From Pterobdella sp. o SKG-2022 (lineage: Eukaryota > Annelida > Clitellata > Hirudinida > Piscicolidae), in assembly GCA_964035795.1 (NCBI GenBank), contig OZ038325.1, forward strand, positions 6,309,047 to 6,373,046: DNA of 64,000 nucleotides, given 5' to 3'. Under the pieces are notes generated by a model that saw only the letters and a list, made by a program, of their open reading frames with translations, searched no databases and had not been told where the DNA came from. Of this stretch, positions 16,013 to 29,479 are shown in pieces. The position numbers were made by a program, and so were the translations under genes. Every line of letters begins with the position of its first letter. Positions within the stretch are counted from its first letter, which is position 1.

Positions 16013-19000
16013 TCAGTCATCACTATCAATACCACCATCTCCTTCTTCTTCTTCTTCTCGTAGCACATAGAGCAGAAGGGCTTTAACCAACTCATCAACA
16101 CCATGCCCCAATTGAACTGACAACTCGATATAGTTGTTTGTGTTGTATGTGGTTGCTATTGTCAAGCCTTCTGTTGGTGGGGGTGGTGGTAGGTTTTAAG
16201 TTGGTGGTGTAAGTAGTAGTTGTGGTGATGACAGTGCTATTGGGATTTTGTATGTGGGTTGTGGTAGTGGTGGGGAGAGAGTATGTGGATTGCGGTGGTG
16301 ATTGTGGTAATGTTGTTGATGATGTTAATAGTTAAATTAGAGTGTTGTTTTGGGACGGTAAGAATACTGTAGGGGATGGTAGTAGTATCGTTGGCAGTGA
16401 TGGTTTTGGAACGTTCTATTGTGTGATGTTAATTCTATTATTTTGCCTCTCAATTGGTGTTGTTTCTTTGTGTTATTTTTTTTAGTGTTTTGGAAGTTTT
16501 TTATCGTTGTTGTAAGTAGAGTGCTTATCGGCATGTTTCGTGTTGTGGTCGCAGCACAAGTGAAAGTTGTATTTAAAAAATAATCAAAAGTAGTGTCAAT
16601 AAATGTAATGCGATATTTATAAAGCGCTAGCTACAAATTTAATGTAGTAAAAACATACTATAGAATAGGTACTAATTGTCGGCCCAAGCGTGATCGAACC
16701 CGGTAACTTAAGATAATTAGTCTAATGCTCAACCATTGAGCTATAGGGGCCGACAATGAATGCAGGTTGTGTTTAAAGATTTTTGAAACTTCAAAAAAAC
16801 AACAAAAAAAGTTGCGATAGAAAATTAAGACGCATTTCATAGGCTCATCAAGAGAATTTCATGGGTGAGGTTAGCATATTCATTGTGAAATATGTATGAA
16901 GTGATGCTGTAATTGAGTTAGAAAAACAGTAGCGCAACAGGTTTTGATGGCAAAAAGGTTTTGGCTGAATATGTTTTTACAAAAAACGTTGAAAACACTT
17001 GAAATCACATTAAAGTGAGTACTCGGAATTTCAAAATGATGTTTTTAAAGGGTTGTTGCATTGAGTCGATTATGCCTGCAAAACTTCGGGTGTGGTGGTG
17101 TGATGGTGTGTTGTAGAAGATTTGGGTGAAGTTATATGTTGGAATGAATTTTGTGGATGAAATTTCAGTGAGTGGTGATTTGATGGGTGGTATTTTGCTG
17201 ATTGTTTCGTATGTTTTTTGAAGATTTGTTTGTGAAAAGTCTAAATTTAACAGAAGATTGTTGAATGTTTTTTTATAATATTGAAAACATAAGACAAAAA
17301 TGAATTTTTTTCTCTGTTTTAAGAATTCCTAATTTAAAATTTAAAAAACAAAATGGGAAACCTCAAAGTCAAAACATAATTTCCCTTTCAAACAGAAGCA
17401 ATTCGAAAATATCTTTTGAAGAAAAACAACATGAGAAAACTTAAACCCAGATAAAATGATATTAATAAAAAATAAATATGATAATAAAATAATAATTATA
17501 AAATAATAAAATAAAATATTTACTACAATAAAAAAAAATAAAAAATAGTAATAAAGTAACGATTAGTTGAATCTCTGTTTTCGTAATAGTGTCAGGATCA
17601 ACATGTAGCGCCGGAAGAGGATAATGGTCAGTCTAAGCGATAGCATTAAAAACAAATAAAAAATGTGAATGATAAGAAGATAATGGTACAAAATGGAAAA
17701 CGATAAAAATTCTTCAGAGATTTTTGAATGAAAAATGAAAAACAAACCGAAAACATTGTAGTTGAAATAGGGGAGAAAACTTCAAAAAAAATTGAAAATG
17801 AAGTGTGAGAAATACATTTACCAATTTTTTAAAAATCAATTAATTATAATAAAAAAAAAGTGTTAAAAAAAATTATTAAAGATAAAATAAATTATTTAAA
17901 AAACCTAAAATTGATCAATTGGAAAAAATCCATTTGAAACATCTCACCTTCCTTTGAAATAACTCTCCTTCTCACCAAATCAATCTTATTGGCCACAAGC
18001 ATCACAATTTTCCCGCTTTTTTTGTCTTTCCCAAAATGGCGTTGGGTGCTGTTGTTATTATCGCTCAAGTGTTTGCTTTTGGAGCAATCTTTCTTGTTTG
18101 TGCTGCTATTTTTTATGGGTGACTTAATCTCTTTTTTATGGCAGTCAAGTGAGTTAAGCCTTTCGTCACTTTTCGTTTTCTTATTATTTTTATTCATTTT
18201 ATTTTTATTATTATTTTTATTCATTTTATTTTTATTATTATTTTTATTCATTTTATTTTTATTATTATTTTTATTCATTTTATTCGTGTTACTATTGTTA
18301 TCTTTGATGAGGTTGTTAGAATCGTCGTTTTTATTATTTATATTAGTATCTTTTCTATTGTTATTTCTATTATTAGTGTAAATATTTTTGTTGCTCTGAA
18401 GCTCGAATAACTTGTCGACAGCAGCCAGGAAAGAGAGTGGATCATCAACAGAATAAACAACCAAAAAGATGTCAGCTTCATCGCAAAAATAAATAGACGA
18501 AAAATTAATGTCTATGATGTCACTGGATGTTTTCAAAATGGCGGATTGGTTTGGCACTTTATGACTCAGGAAACTGCAACAGCTTACTTCTGTTTGAAGT
18601 GCACTTATTGAAAAATAGCAATAATAATAATATTAATGACAAAACTAATCAAAAGACCAACTAAAAAATAATAATAATCAAAATATTTAGTTTTTTTTTA
18701 ATTCGTTTGCATAGCGCGCATTACCAGAACACGTGATTTGTAACATAAAGGATAGAAAAAATACGATATAAAAATTAAAAGAGTTTATAACTATAAAAAT
18801 GAAAAAAAAGAATAACAATAATAATGTCGGAAACAAAAACTAGAGATATTTTTTTTTAATAACGAAAACAATAAAAATAACCTAGCAACCCCTAATTTAT
18901 CAACCGATTTTAAGTCACCTACTATTCCTCGACTCATATGCAAGCATTTGCTTTATTATTTTTTATATTATTCTTATGATTTTTTTCCAAAACTATTATG

Positions 19001-20963
19001 TTCAGTCTCAATTAACTTTATTATGTCTATTTTGTGTTGGCGCGTTAGTAACTAATTAAATTTTAAATTATTTTGTTTTTTTATGAAATTATTATTATTT
19101 TTTATTTTTCAAATTTATTTTCATAGTTTTTGTCTCTTCATATTAGTAATCGTGCTTAATTGTGACGTGACAAAATATCGTTACCAGGCTTAAAGATCTC
19201 ATTTGAATTACCTTTAATATAACTTGTAGATAGTCAATTTTAATATCTACATTATCAACTTGAAAGCATTTTTTATTGAAAATATTTTTTCAATATTGAA
19301 TCAGAATATTTTTAACTCTAATTTGTTCAGTGGATTTTTTTGCTTAAAATATTCTATATTTGCTTATTTTCTTCTATAAAGAATTTTCTTTTCAAAAGAT
19401 ATTACTCATTCAAAAAAAACAAAGATTTTCATATGAAAACCACCTATAAAAATGCCTTGATAACTTTGTGGTGGTAAGAACCTGGTTGTTTTGAAATTGA
19501 GTTTGTAAATGTTGTTTTAAATTCATGAAGATTTGAAAAAAAAAACAGAAAAATGAAAATTATTCAATTAACTTTGAAAAATCAAAGTTTATTTTTAAAT
19601 AAAAAAGAAAAATTAAACGTGTTTTTTTGTTCTCACACGCCTAATTGGTTGGTAAAGAGCAAACAGGATGTATATAATGAAATATATTAGAAGGAAAACA
19701 AATTCTTAAAACTCATAAAAACATAAATTGAAAAAAGCAGTAAAACCAAAAAAATATTAACCATAGAATGAAAAATAAACTTTCAGTAAAAAAAATATTT
19801 TTGAAAAATATATTTAAAACAGAAACAATTCTCAAGCCTCAAGAACACATAAATTTAAAAAACTAAAACCGAAAAAATCATTAATCAATACTTGAAAAAT
19901 AATCTTTAGTGAAAAAAAATGTTCAAAACAATTAAAAAAACCAACCTGCTTCCTGACTGAGCTGTGAAAACAATCCTCTTTTTGAAAGGTTTTTCTTCAC
20001 CACTTCAGGGTCTTTTAACATCTCTCTAATAGACGACTTACCAACCCCTCTGAAGCCATACAGAGCAAGTCTGAAAGTTTTGAAACGCAATAAAGGCGCT
20101 TTTGGCGAGAAATTTTTTGAAGAAATATTTTCTATTTTAGATTCACTTTTGGAAAAGGATTTAGTATGGCGGAGATTCAGTTTGTGGTGGAGGTAATTGT
20201 GAAGGTTGTTGTAATGAAGATGAGGGATTTTGGGGTGGTGATTGAGTTGGGTGGAAGATTTGGGCACGGGGTTTTGAAATGAGTGCTGTTTGTGGTAGGT
20301 GAAGTAATGATTAGAGAGGTAATGCTGGTGGTTGGGATGGGAAGTTGAAGGAAAGCTTCTTGTTGTGAGAGTTGAATAATGATGATGGGGGTTGGGGTTG
20401 GATTTTTGGTGGCAGTGTTTAGACTGGGGGTAGTGGTGTCTATAGTGATGATGCTGGTAATAATAGTTATCCAGATTCGATGTAGAGTGGTGAGAATGGT
20501 GGAGTATTTTTTGGTGAAAAAGTTTTTTAAATGTGGTATTTGGTGTTGAATTTTGGAGTTCTTGTTTTTTTGTTTGTTTTTTATGTTGCGCAAACTCCAA
20601 AAATGGGCTAGATAGGTAGATGGGCTGATGGACGAATGTTCTAGAAGGTTTCTCAGGTTTTGAAGGCATACTGCTGGTTCTAGGTCTAATTTCTTTCCCT
20701 CCCTTCCTCACCACCACTACCTCCATCCACTCGCTTTCTATCTCACTCTTCTTTCTCCTCCTCTTCAAATCATTCCATCTTAAATCATCATCTGTAGTAT
20801 CAGAGCTTGTGCTTCTCTTTGGTTCATCATTTTTGTTGTACCTAAACACGATACCACCACTGTACGCTCTGGATCTGAACTCCTCAAACTCATCATCACT
20901 CAAAAACCCTTCCAAAAATTCAGCTTTTTTTATTAGTTTTCTGCCATTTTGTATTTCATCCAT
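16013..20963 (-). CDS. RGK-like (Rad/Gem/Rem type) divergent Ras-related GTPase
   Basis: Exons 19946-20963, 17948-18589 and 16013-16170 join in phase to 605 aa. The first 300 residues are Ser/His/Asn-rich with no recognised domain. The GTPase core begins at a P-loop, GFRGVGKSS (303-311). It continues with ADIFLVVYSVDDPLSF (RGK: AYVIVYSVTDKGSF), G4 as VANKIDLVRRRVISKEEG (NKID 540-543) and a G5-like YIELSVQLGHGVDELVKAL near the C-terminus. G3 lacks the usual DxxG: the region reads DIIDINFSSIYF, as expected for RGK proteins, which alter this motif (DxWE). A Lys/Asn-rich insert of about 90 residues splits G3 from G4. The protein ends soon after G5 in an acidic tail, without the RGK C-terminal calmodulin-binding extension. 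RGK proteins inhibit voltage-gated Ca2+ channels; that role here is inference. GTPase fold is sure, RGK membership likely. Confidence 0.85.
16678..16754 (-). repeat. tRNA-like element copy 1
   Basis: Lies in the RGK-like gene's last intron. On the minus strand it carries a box-A-like TAGCTCAATGG, an anticodon arm TTAGA-CTAATTA-TCTTA and a box-B-like GGTTCGATCAC. It is bounded by inverted GTCGGCC / GGCCGAC. Compared with the copy at 57064 it has changes in both boxes and in the T stem, so it is probably a decayed copy. A functional tRNA is unlikely because the T stem and acceptor spacing are wrong. Confidence 0.6.
18187..18290 (-). repeat. In-frame 27-bp coding repeat in RGK-like insert
   Basis: A 27-bp unit is repeated about 3.5 times without frame break, giving the nine-residue unit KMNKNNNKN inside the Lys/Asn-rich insert between G3 and G4. 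The units are nearly identical at DNA level, which points to recent slippage or unequal exchange. The antisense ORF over this stretch is a shadow. Confidence 0.8.
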
Positions 20964-21008
20964 TAATTCTAAAAGTGGATTCCGGCTCTATCGCACGAGT
21001 TCTTGCCT

Positions 21009-21016
21009 TATTTATA
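21009..21016 (-). promoter_or_regulatory. TATA box of the RGK-like gene
   Basis: TATAAATA followed by AGGC on the minus strand, 46 bases upstream of the ATG at 20963. A start about 30 bases downstream would give a 5' UTR of under 20 nt. Position supports the chosen start codon. Confidence 0.55.
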
Positions 21017-22473
21017 TGTCTACACTGGCCATATGTTTTAGAAAGTACGCGTTTGGATTAAAATTTCATTTTTAATGAAGGTTTATGGTCGAATAAAAAG
21101 TTACAAACACTTTGAAATGTCTCTGAAGGTTGTAATATTTACAGCCTGACATATTTCCAATTCATTCATTTTTCCGTTTCGTATACAAAAAGACATATTT
21201 GCATACGGACTTACATAAAACATAAATATTTTAACACATTTGAAAACACACTTAAGTACACAGAAAACATACACTCAGACAAAAAACCACCCACCCACAT
21301 ATAAAAAAACGAGCTTGAATTAAAATAAGGCATACCCACAAATACAAACAAGAACACACATGAGTATACAAACATAACACTCCAAAAACACATAGAAGCA
21401 AACAAAAAAATGCAAAAACACACAAACACACACGCACACACACCCGCACTCGTCAATTATTTTTTGTTTATAGGACTATACTTATTCAAAATACACATGG
21501 CGATAATATTTTTTTTAATTATTCACATTTTTATTATTATTATCATTATTATTATTTATTCGTATTTTAGTTTTTGTTATTGCTCTTATTACCGTTCTAA
21601 TTTTTTATTGTTCTCTTTATCATCATTGTTTTTTATTTTTCATTAATAAGTAAACATCATCTATACATAATATTGTTGTTTTTACCAACAATATCTCAAT
21701 ATATACCTTTAATTTATTATTTCCATTATGGTTACTTATTATTATTTTTATTGTTATTATTACTTTTATTATTTATGTTTATATTATTTATATTATTAAT
21801 TATAATACGATTGTTATTTATTGATTTCGTGCAATGTAGAGAGTAAATCATGGTTTGGAAATTTTAACTTTTAATATAAATATATACGATTTCAAAAAAA
21901 TGTTGAAAGAATTATTTAAACAAAGTGAGCTTCTTTGAAATTTTGAATTTAAAACTCAATTTAGTTTTTTATTTGAGTTTTGATAATAAGCAGACAAATT
22001 AATGATAAATATTATGGAAATCCTTTTTAAATTGTGTAATATGATAAGATACAAACTGTTGATAAGATAAAAAAAAACAAATAAATCTCTTAGAATTCAA
22101 ATTTTTAATCAAATTAATTAAAATTTTTTATGGTTATATGAACCAGGAAACCTTTCGGAAATTAAAATAAAATTTTAGTATTTTCTCAATTTATTATCAT
22201 TGAATTCAATGTTGAGGAAATTTCAAAAATTTATGTTGGAATTAAAAAAAATTTTTAAACTGGAAAAAATTTTTTTTAATTTTTTTATTCTTAAACTTAC
22301 ACACTACAGATTATAGTATAGCTTAACTTTTAAGCCAAACTTTTAGGCTTACCATTTATACACCGAGTTTCCACTATAATTGAATTAATCGCATAAGACA
22401 ACTTTTTAAAATTTTTTAAAAATTAAAATAAGCTATTATATCATTTGAAAGCATATCGACACAACTTCAAAAC
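21017..22473. other. Divergent intergenic region, RGK-like to TMEM65
   Basis: Holds degenerate CA/TG-rich sequence (21235-21445) and ATT-rich sequence (21520-21820). No conserved ORF. Both genes' promoters should lie here, but only the RGK-side TATA box is clear. Confidence 0.5.
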
Positions 22474-24858
22474 ATGAACCAAAACTCATCAAGACTCACC
22501 TCCATCTTTCGACATTTCGTTAAAAATCAGCAATCCACATTTAATCATCGTCTGCAAAATTTTTATTTATTGCACACATCTACAAACCACTTTTGCGAAA
22601 GCTCATCTCAAAATCCTTCTCATCGTTCTATTTCTTCCTCCCCTGTTGTAAAGAACCAACGCAAGGCAGGCAGTTGGAAATGGCCGACAACCACCAACAA
22701 AGAACCACGTGTAAAAACCGGAAACAGAGTGTGGTATCCTCCAGTGTTGAGCGATGATGACGCTAGAAATCTAGTGAGAAACCTTGATCCAACAGGAAGA
22801 AAACTGCTGATGAAGCAGCTGGAAACTGCGGATGATCGCAATAGTTAGTCATATTATTTTTTTCTAGCACATTCCATATAACAAAAAATACTTATTTAAC
22901 AAAACACCTTATGAATCTACAAACACTGTACTGTTAGCTAAAACTCAACCATAAAAATAAAACAACACCTATCCATCAACAGTGGAAGAGTTGTACCAGG
23001 AATCAGAAGCTGTGCCTTTTGAACAGTTCTGTAAAGGTGGGTTCATAAAAATAACAATGAATAAGAAAAAAAATAACATTCTAAAATGATAATAATAATA
23101 ATAATAATCAAAAATAATAGTAAAAATCTATCAATCAATCAAATCTTATTTATAGCCTATTTTCCTTTACCAAGGGTTGGGTTTTTTGAAAGATCTATCT
23201 CAAAGTTGATCTACCAGTCTAGGATAATAATGATAACTGCACTTAGTCTAATCGAATTAAATTATACTGTTGTATTTAATAAAAATAACTACTGATATTA
23301 TTCATATCAATCCAGAATAGTAATAATAATTAATAAACTCAATCTAATTAGATTACACAGTTATACATGTCTTAGTAGCTGGGATTTACAGCAATCAATA
23401 ATAATAAATAAAAATAATAAATGATGCTAATAGTTAATAATAACTAATAATAATAATTAATTATAAAAATAATAAATAATAATAATATTTTTGTTCACAG
23501 TGTTTCTAGTAAACTGTTTGCCATTCATTGGTTTTGGGTTTCTTGACAATGGCATCATGATTATTGCTGTGAGTCATATTTTGAAAAATAATTATTCAAT
23601 ATATTCATAATAATAAATATAATAATAATTAAATAAATCCATAATAAAAAATATATTATTTCAATGATTTAATAATAATGACTTTAAGAAATAATATAAT
23701 TGATTAATAATAATCAGTAAAAAATATTATAATATAAATTCATAATAAAATTATTAATATAAACAACAAATACTCTAGGGAGAATGGATAGATGTTCAGT
23801 TGGGAGTGATGTTAGGGATTTCCACTATGGCTGGTATGTGTGTATTTATGTGTAGTTGTTTTCATAGATGTGTGTTTTTACTTTTTATTTTGTTTTTCAT
23901 ACTTGTGTGTATGAGTTTTTTGTGTGTTTGTTTGGGGTTTTTAATTAGAATCTGATTGATAATTATATGAACTTCAATCCAATATCAGCTGCAGCTTTAG
24001 GCAACCTGATATCAGATTTAGCTGGTGTTGGGTAAGTAACAAAAAATACATTGAAAGTCTAAAATTTTTAAACCCTATTAAAACTCATTAAAACGTAAAT
24101 ACCATGATCGTAAATAATTTACACACAACAACAACAGGACAGCAGGATACATAGAGAATCTTGTTGAGAAAGTCAAAGTCATTCAACCACAACTCAAGTC
24201 CAGTCAGTTCAACTATGCTTCTGTCCGATGGGCCACGTCTATGGTTTGTGGGGCTGTTATTGTTGTTGTGTTTATGTTATGTGGCTGTTGTTGTTATGTT
24301 TATGGTTTGTGTTGTTGTCACTGTTATGTTATATTATTTTCTTTAGTGTTCACTGTTATTATGTTCAACTATTTTCCCTATAAACTACATCTTTAACCAC
24401 ATTTTATCCAAAATCAATCCCGTCATAATTCTTTGTAAGTTTTTTTTTCTACATTTTCTTCCCACTTCTCAATTTAGCACCCAAAAACCACTCATTATAC
24501 CACCCAAAAACCAGCCTTCTCTTCTAAGAAGCTGTTTATCTACTAATTGATAACACATCTACCAATTCCTCCATCCACAGCCAACTACCCATCCATCTAT
24601 CAACAACATACCTACGACCATCCATCATTCCATCTACAATTCGCCAACCCATTCACCACAACCTAACATATTACCCCTCACCATCAACATCCCATTACCA
24701 CCAATCCACCCATCTACCACCACAACCCAACATCCCATCTCCCACAGGGCAGAGCATTAGGAATAGTAATAGGTTGTCTGCTGGGAATGGTTCCCTTGTT
24801 ATTTTTCGAGGATAAGTGTGAGAAGAAGATGGGCAAACATGGCAAGTGTGCTGATTAA
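22474..24858 (+). CDS. TMEM65: Transmembrane protein 65 (TMEM65), 7 exons
   Basis: Mitochondrial inner-membrane protein, linked in vertebrates to Na+/Ca2+ exchange and respiration and also reported at cardiac intercalated discs. Exons 22474-22843, 22983-23036, 23501-23568, 23779-23833, 23989-24031, 24138-24243 and 24748-24858 give 268 aa (human about 240). The family core is unmistakable: PFIGFGFLDNGIMIIAG, then LGISTMAAAALGNLISDLAG and AGYIENLVEKV, then GRALGIVIGCLLGMVPLLFF. Three hydrophobic segments lie at about 143-164, 172-200 and 234-253. The N-terminal 60 residues are Ser/Arg/Asn-rich with few acidic residues, consistent with a mitochondrial presequence. The C-terminus is charged (Glu/Lys). 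All introns GT-AG with matching phases. Intron 6 begins GT-rich and ends CA-rich. Confidence 0.94.
23341..23400 (+). repeat. Hairpin repeat copy 3 (in TMEM65 intron 2)
   Basis: Matches the copies at 27311 and 54402: TCTAATTAGATTA, then a stem TCTTAG / CTGGGA, then TTTACAGCA. The inner stem is kept through a U-A pair and two G-U pairs where copy 1 has Watson-Crick pairs. A more broken relative may lie just upstream at about 23190-23280. Confidence 0.55.
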
Positions 24859-26520
24859 AAATTATTTTTTTTTGTTATTATGTAATTTTTTATTTTTTTA
24901 TGTTTTTTTTATTTATCATTCTTATTTCTGTTTATTTTTTTGAAATTTTATGTAATTTATTGATTATCTGTCTATTTTTAAATCTGTATTTTCGTTTATG
25001 GCTTCTTGGGTGGCGAAAATATTGATTATAATTTAATTTTTTGTTGAATTTATTTTTTTTTGTTATTATTGTCGTTATTTTTGTTGTTAAATTCATTGTT
25101 CTTGTTATTAATTTTTTTATCAATGTTATTATCTTTGTTGTTGAAATTGTTTGTTTTTTTTATTCTTTTTTTTGCTGTTATTGTTTTTCTTACTGCTTTT
25201 TACATATTATCAAACGCCTTTTCTTGTCAGTTTAATCGTCAGCCCATCTCATTCTGTTACATTAGTTCTTCAATGCATCGGAATCATTATAATGTGTTAC
25301 GTAATGATTCATGAACCCAATTATTTTATCCTTTTATTCATATATATTTATAATTTTTTTATTCAATTGCAACATATTTTCATATTAATAATGTTTAATT
25401 ATTATCATTATTTTTATTTTCTTATTTAAATAATAATATATTGTTGCTAATGGTTTTAAACCATGCGAACTTTAAATATTTTGACCGAGATACTTCTGCC
25501 AAAAAATCGCTCCCAAGACTTGATAGATTGTAATTATATAATTTTTATTATAATATAAATATAATTTATAATTAATATTTATGTTACTGTATAAATTAGA
25601 TGCTATATATAAATGATATAATTATGAAGTTGCAAATTGAAATTATGAAAATAATATTATTTATTTTATTAGAATATATATTTATATTATAGTGTTAAAT
25701 ATTTTCAAATGTGCCTAGAAAAAAAATTTTTGATGCATTAAAAAACACTTTTGAATTCCATTATTAAATTGATTTTAATTACTGCTTCCAATATTATTAC
25801 TGTTCCAATAATTATTTTTGTTTTCATATTTAGTATTACCATTATTATTTAAATGATTTTTTTTGTTGCATTTGTTACCATGCCATCTTTTGTCTGCTGA
25901 GGAAATTTGTAGCATAATAATATAGAAATTAGCATAACAATAATAAGTTTATTCTTATTATGATTTTCTTCTAAGTTTTTCTAAATTTGGAAAATAACCT
26001 TTTATCTTAGTGTTAACTAATCTTTTGAAAATTCTTATTTAATTATAAATAAAATTAAAAATATTTCTAAATAACTATTCAGTTTTTTTATTTTTTCAAC
26101 AGTCTTATTACACCAAAATCTTTTTCCTGCTAATCTAAATCTTCTTTTTCAATTACATTGAACTTTTTTTTCATTCATTTTAAATCTTATCAGATATTGT
26201 GAATATTTAGCCTCAAAAATGTAAATTATAAGACCGAAATCACTTGTACCTTCATCAAAGCAAAGCTTTCCTATATCTCTCATACTCCATCTTTAGATAA
26301 TTATTTATCTGCAATAATAAGACATAGAAAAGCTTTGTTTGAATATAGGTATAAAAGTTGTTGTCTTTTTCTGATTATGTGTTATTTTAATAACATATAT
26401 TGTTCACTATCATGGTTTTTGCATTAGTTACAATAAAAGTAGTTACTGAAGCGCTTTGTAAAATATTGAATGTTTGGTATTTATCAAAATTAACAAAATT
26501 TTATTAAAAAAATAAAAATT
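24859..26520. other. Convergent intergenic region, TMEM65 to neugrin
   Basis: T-rich 3' flanks. ORFs at 25041-25429 are low-complexity Phe/Leu/Val translations. A weak inverted pair at about 26250-26345 with AAAGCTTTG in both arms may be a decayed foldback element. Confidence 0.45.
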
Positions 26521-28528
26521 TTAGGCCTTGGTTTTCGTTTTAAAATCTTCAAAACCTCGTTTTACTTTTAACCGCCCATCCTTGAAGCTCATCTGCACAT
26601 GCTCGTCCAAAAACGTTTCGAAAACGCCTTTTGGTTTCACGTTTGGCTTGAAGAGGTAATCTCCCTTGGCAACGTTCTCAGGGATGGGCAATTTGTTATT
26701 CACACTTCCTAGTTTATTTATATCTCCTCCACTTTTCTTAGTTTCCATTAGATACCTGGATGCGATTTTACATTTTCCACCTTTTTCTTGCCAGTGTTTC
26801 AACACCCGCCTATCGTGTTTTTCAACCTCTTCTCTTGTCTTCATTTTGCACCTGTGTATATATTTATAGATAAATCCTTACCAGGATTTCAAATAAGTTA
26901 TTGATATTATACATATAAATACGTATGCAACCAATGGAACCACACGGAAAACGATGATGATGAGATTAGTAAGTCTATGTGCTATGAGTCCTTGGTGAAA
27001 TAGTCTACGAGAACTTGTTCAGAAAAAGATGTATTTGGCGAAGAACAAACAGTCATGTTATAATATTTAGACCAAAACACAAAGTATAACTGAATCTATC
27101 AATGAATTTTCAGTGATGTTTCAACACAAACGTCTCTATAACAACACAAATCCCCATACCCATCCTCCTCTTGCTGAATGATCCTACTCCATTCCTACTT
27201 CCATTAATCAGCATTCACTTTTTCTCTATAGCTCATACATCACTTAAATTCCCTCTATAACCTATATTCATCTTCCCCATAACTTCTTTACTATTTCTTC
27301 TCTTATTATTAATCTAATCAGATTATACTGCTGTACATGCCTCAGTAACTGAGGTTGACAGCAGTCGGCCTAGATTATTGATACTATAAAAGAGTAATTG
27401 ATTTCCCTTAGGATCAATATCTTTTTCAACCTCCCTCTTCCTCAAATCTATTTTTCAACTTCCCCTCACCAACTTCGACTTCAGCAGCTTGATCACCCCA
27501 TCGATTGTGATTGGGAAACTTTTTGATAGTTTCTCTGGTGTCCATTCTTCGGGGTTCATTTGGTGCAAGTATCTGCGTGTGTGTATGTGCATTAACAGTT
27601 TAAAAGTATTTGAAAAATTTTTTAATTTTATAATGTTTTCACAGTCTGAAAGTAGGTAATAATAATTAAATTAACTGCAAAATAATTAACAAAGATTTAA
27701 TAAAAATATTTGCCTGAACCCTCAAATAAACTGTGTTTTTTACAGTATACTGAACCTACTTTATGATGAACATTTGCACATAAAAGAAACCATGAGTTTA
27801 AACAGGCAAGCAATGCAGTCAGTCATAAAGTGTACAAATAATTTAATACAATGCCCCATTAATACCTGATTTGCTCCTTGGCATCGTATGTGAGAAAGTT
27901 TATGGCAGGTGCCTGCTTGAAGTATTTTCTCTCAATGATCTTCTTCTTCAGCCAGTGCTGGATCTGTTTCTCATTTCTAGGCGGTTGAGAGATGGTGAAA
28001 ATAGTTTTAATGATGAATTATTATTTGATTTTGATAGTTGTTATTGTAGGTGCTTTTGGAAGCGATATTTGAATGATACACCCCAATTCATGAAGTTTTA
28101 TTAAATAATTATATCAAAAATACATTTGCAGCATCACCACAAACCCCCATTATACCAAATACTCCAAATTATTTTTTAATCTTCTCTCTCTACCACAACA
28201 CCACTATCACCTAGCGATCTGATCGAACATCTCCACTGATTCTCGACTCTTGTTTATGATGCTCTGAACAGCCTCAAACTCTTCTGCCGTTCTCAAAAAT
28301 TGGTCTTTTTGTTCGTGTGTTAACTGAGAGAAATCTTCCGCCAATTGGTTTTGTTTCAGAACTGTATTGAAAGATTTTTGATACTTATATTTTGTAAATG
28401 AAAGCTTAAGACTTCAAATTTGTAGTGGTATATGAACCTTTGATTTTTGGTTTTTGTCCTCGCAAGCATCTTTGAGGAATCAAACGAATAAAACCATTCA
28501 GACTCTGGAAAGAAAGCGATTTCAACAT
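26521..28528 (-). CDS. NGRN: Neugrin-like mitochondrial protein, 5 exons
   Basis: Neugrin takes part in mitochondrial 16S rRNA and ribosome metabolism in vertebrates. Exons 28438-28528, 28211-28361, 27866-27976, 27470-27572 and 26521-26838 give 257 aa (human 291). The diagnostic stretch is AKEQIRYLHQMNPEEWTPEK, followed by LSKSFPITIDGVIKLLKSKL; human neugrin has QIRFLHEEFPESWSVPRLAE, then GFDVSTDVIRRVLKSKF. It is preceded by the basic block WLKKKIIERKYFKQAPAI and followed by REEVEKHDRRVLKHWQEKGG, like the KLKQDQKVLKKAG block. The start MLKSLSFQSLNGFIRLIPQR looks like a mitochondrial targeting peptide and is the only in-frame Met upstream. The acceptor of the last exon (26838/26839) was chosen because it is the only AG that keeps the frame; a micro-exon there cannot be excluded. 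Confidence 0.85.
27311..27390 (+). repeat. Hairpin repeat copy 1 (in neugrin intron)
   Basis: The best copy. An outer stem CTGCTGT / ACAGCAG encloses an inner stem CCTCAG-TAA-CTGAGG. Flanks are TCTAATCAGATTATA on the left and TAGATTATTGATACTAT on the right. Not recognised as a known family. Confidence 0.65.
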
Positions 28529-29479
28529 TTTTCAGATGAGTTTACTTTTAAAAAAGTTTAATGATCTAGCACCTAATTTATGAAAAAAACCGACCACAAT
28601 TTTTTGAAAAAAAAGATCTAATAAACAAAATTGCATTTTATAGTTTATATATATGTTTCATTAACAAAAAACTTATTAAATAGCTTAAGTTGAGCAATGG
28701 GGCTACTGGTTCTGATATGCATTTCTTCTTACGGTTTATGAAAAGAAATCTATAATAATATTAAATTTACTAAAAAAGTGAGTTAATAAAAGGGGAAAAA
28801 ACCAAAAATGAATAATAAAAATAAAAAATGCATCTCAACAAAAAAAAATTCGAAATAAAAAACATAATCAACAACAACAATAAAATTACACAAAAAAAAT
28901 AAAACAAAAAACAACGACAAAAGACCAACAGAAGCTCTCTGTTCACAAAAAGTGTATAAAGGAACAAAGGCAAAGAAAGAGCAAATAGGTATTCACAATA
29001 TATAATTAGATATTATGAATACATAATAACCTGCGTGACGAATGTTGACGTCATAGAAGAAAATAATTAAATTTTGTTTTTTCATTAAGCAATTACTTTG
29101 TTTTGTTTTTCTTTATTTTTTTGATGCTACGTTGAACGGTAGAGAAGTTTGCTTCTGAGAAAGCAATTTAAAGCAAAAATGGAAACCAGCTTTGTTTTCA
29201 TTTACACGCTTTTGTAAACACACACGTGCACATATAAAGTCACACATACATACACAGAAAGTGCACATAAAAAACTCATACATGCATACAAAACACGCAC
29301 ACACCGACAGAAAACCTATAATTATTACATAATGAAGCAAATATGAAAACGTTAATAGAGCAAGAAACAAAGCGATTGAAAAAAATAGAAATAACAATAA
29401 GAATATTAATAATTATAATCTATCAATGCTGAAGTTTTGATAAAAACAATTTCAATAATAAAAATATTATAAGGAGTAA

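Noticed and set aside
17989..18381. 130-residue Phe/Leu-rich ORF on the plus strand
   Set aside because: Antisense shadow of the Lys/Asn-rich insert of the RGK-like gene.
20177..20593. 138-residue Ile/Thr-rich ORF on the minus strand
   Set aside because: Overlaps exon 1 of the RGK-like gene in another frame; the exon's own frame runs into the P-loop and splices in phase.
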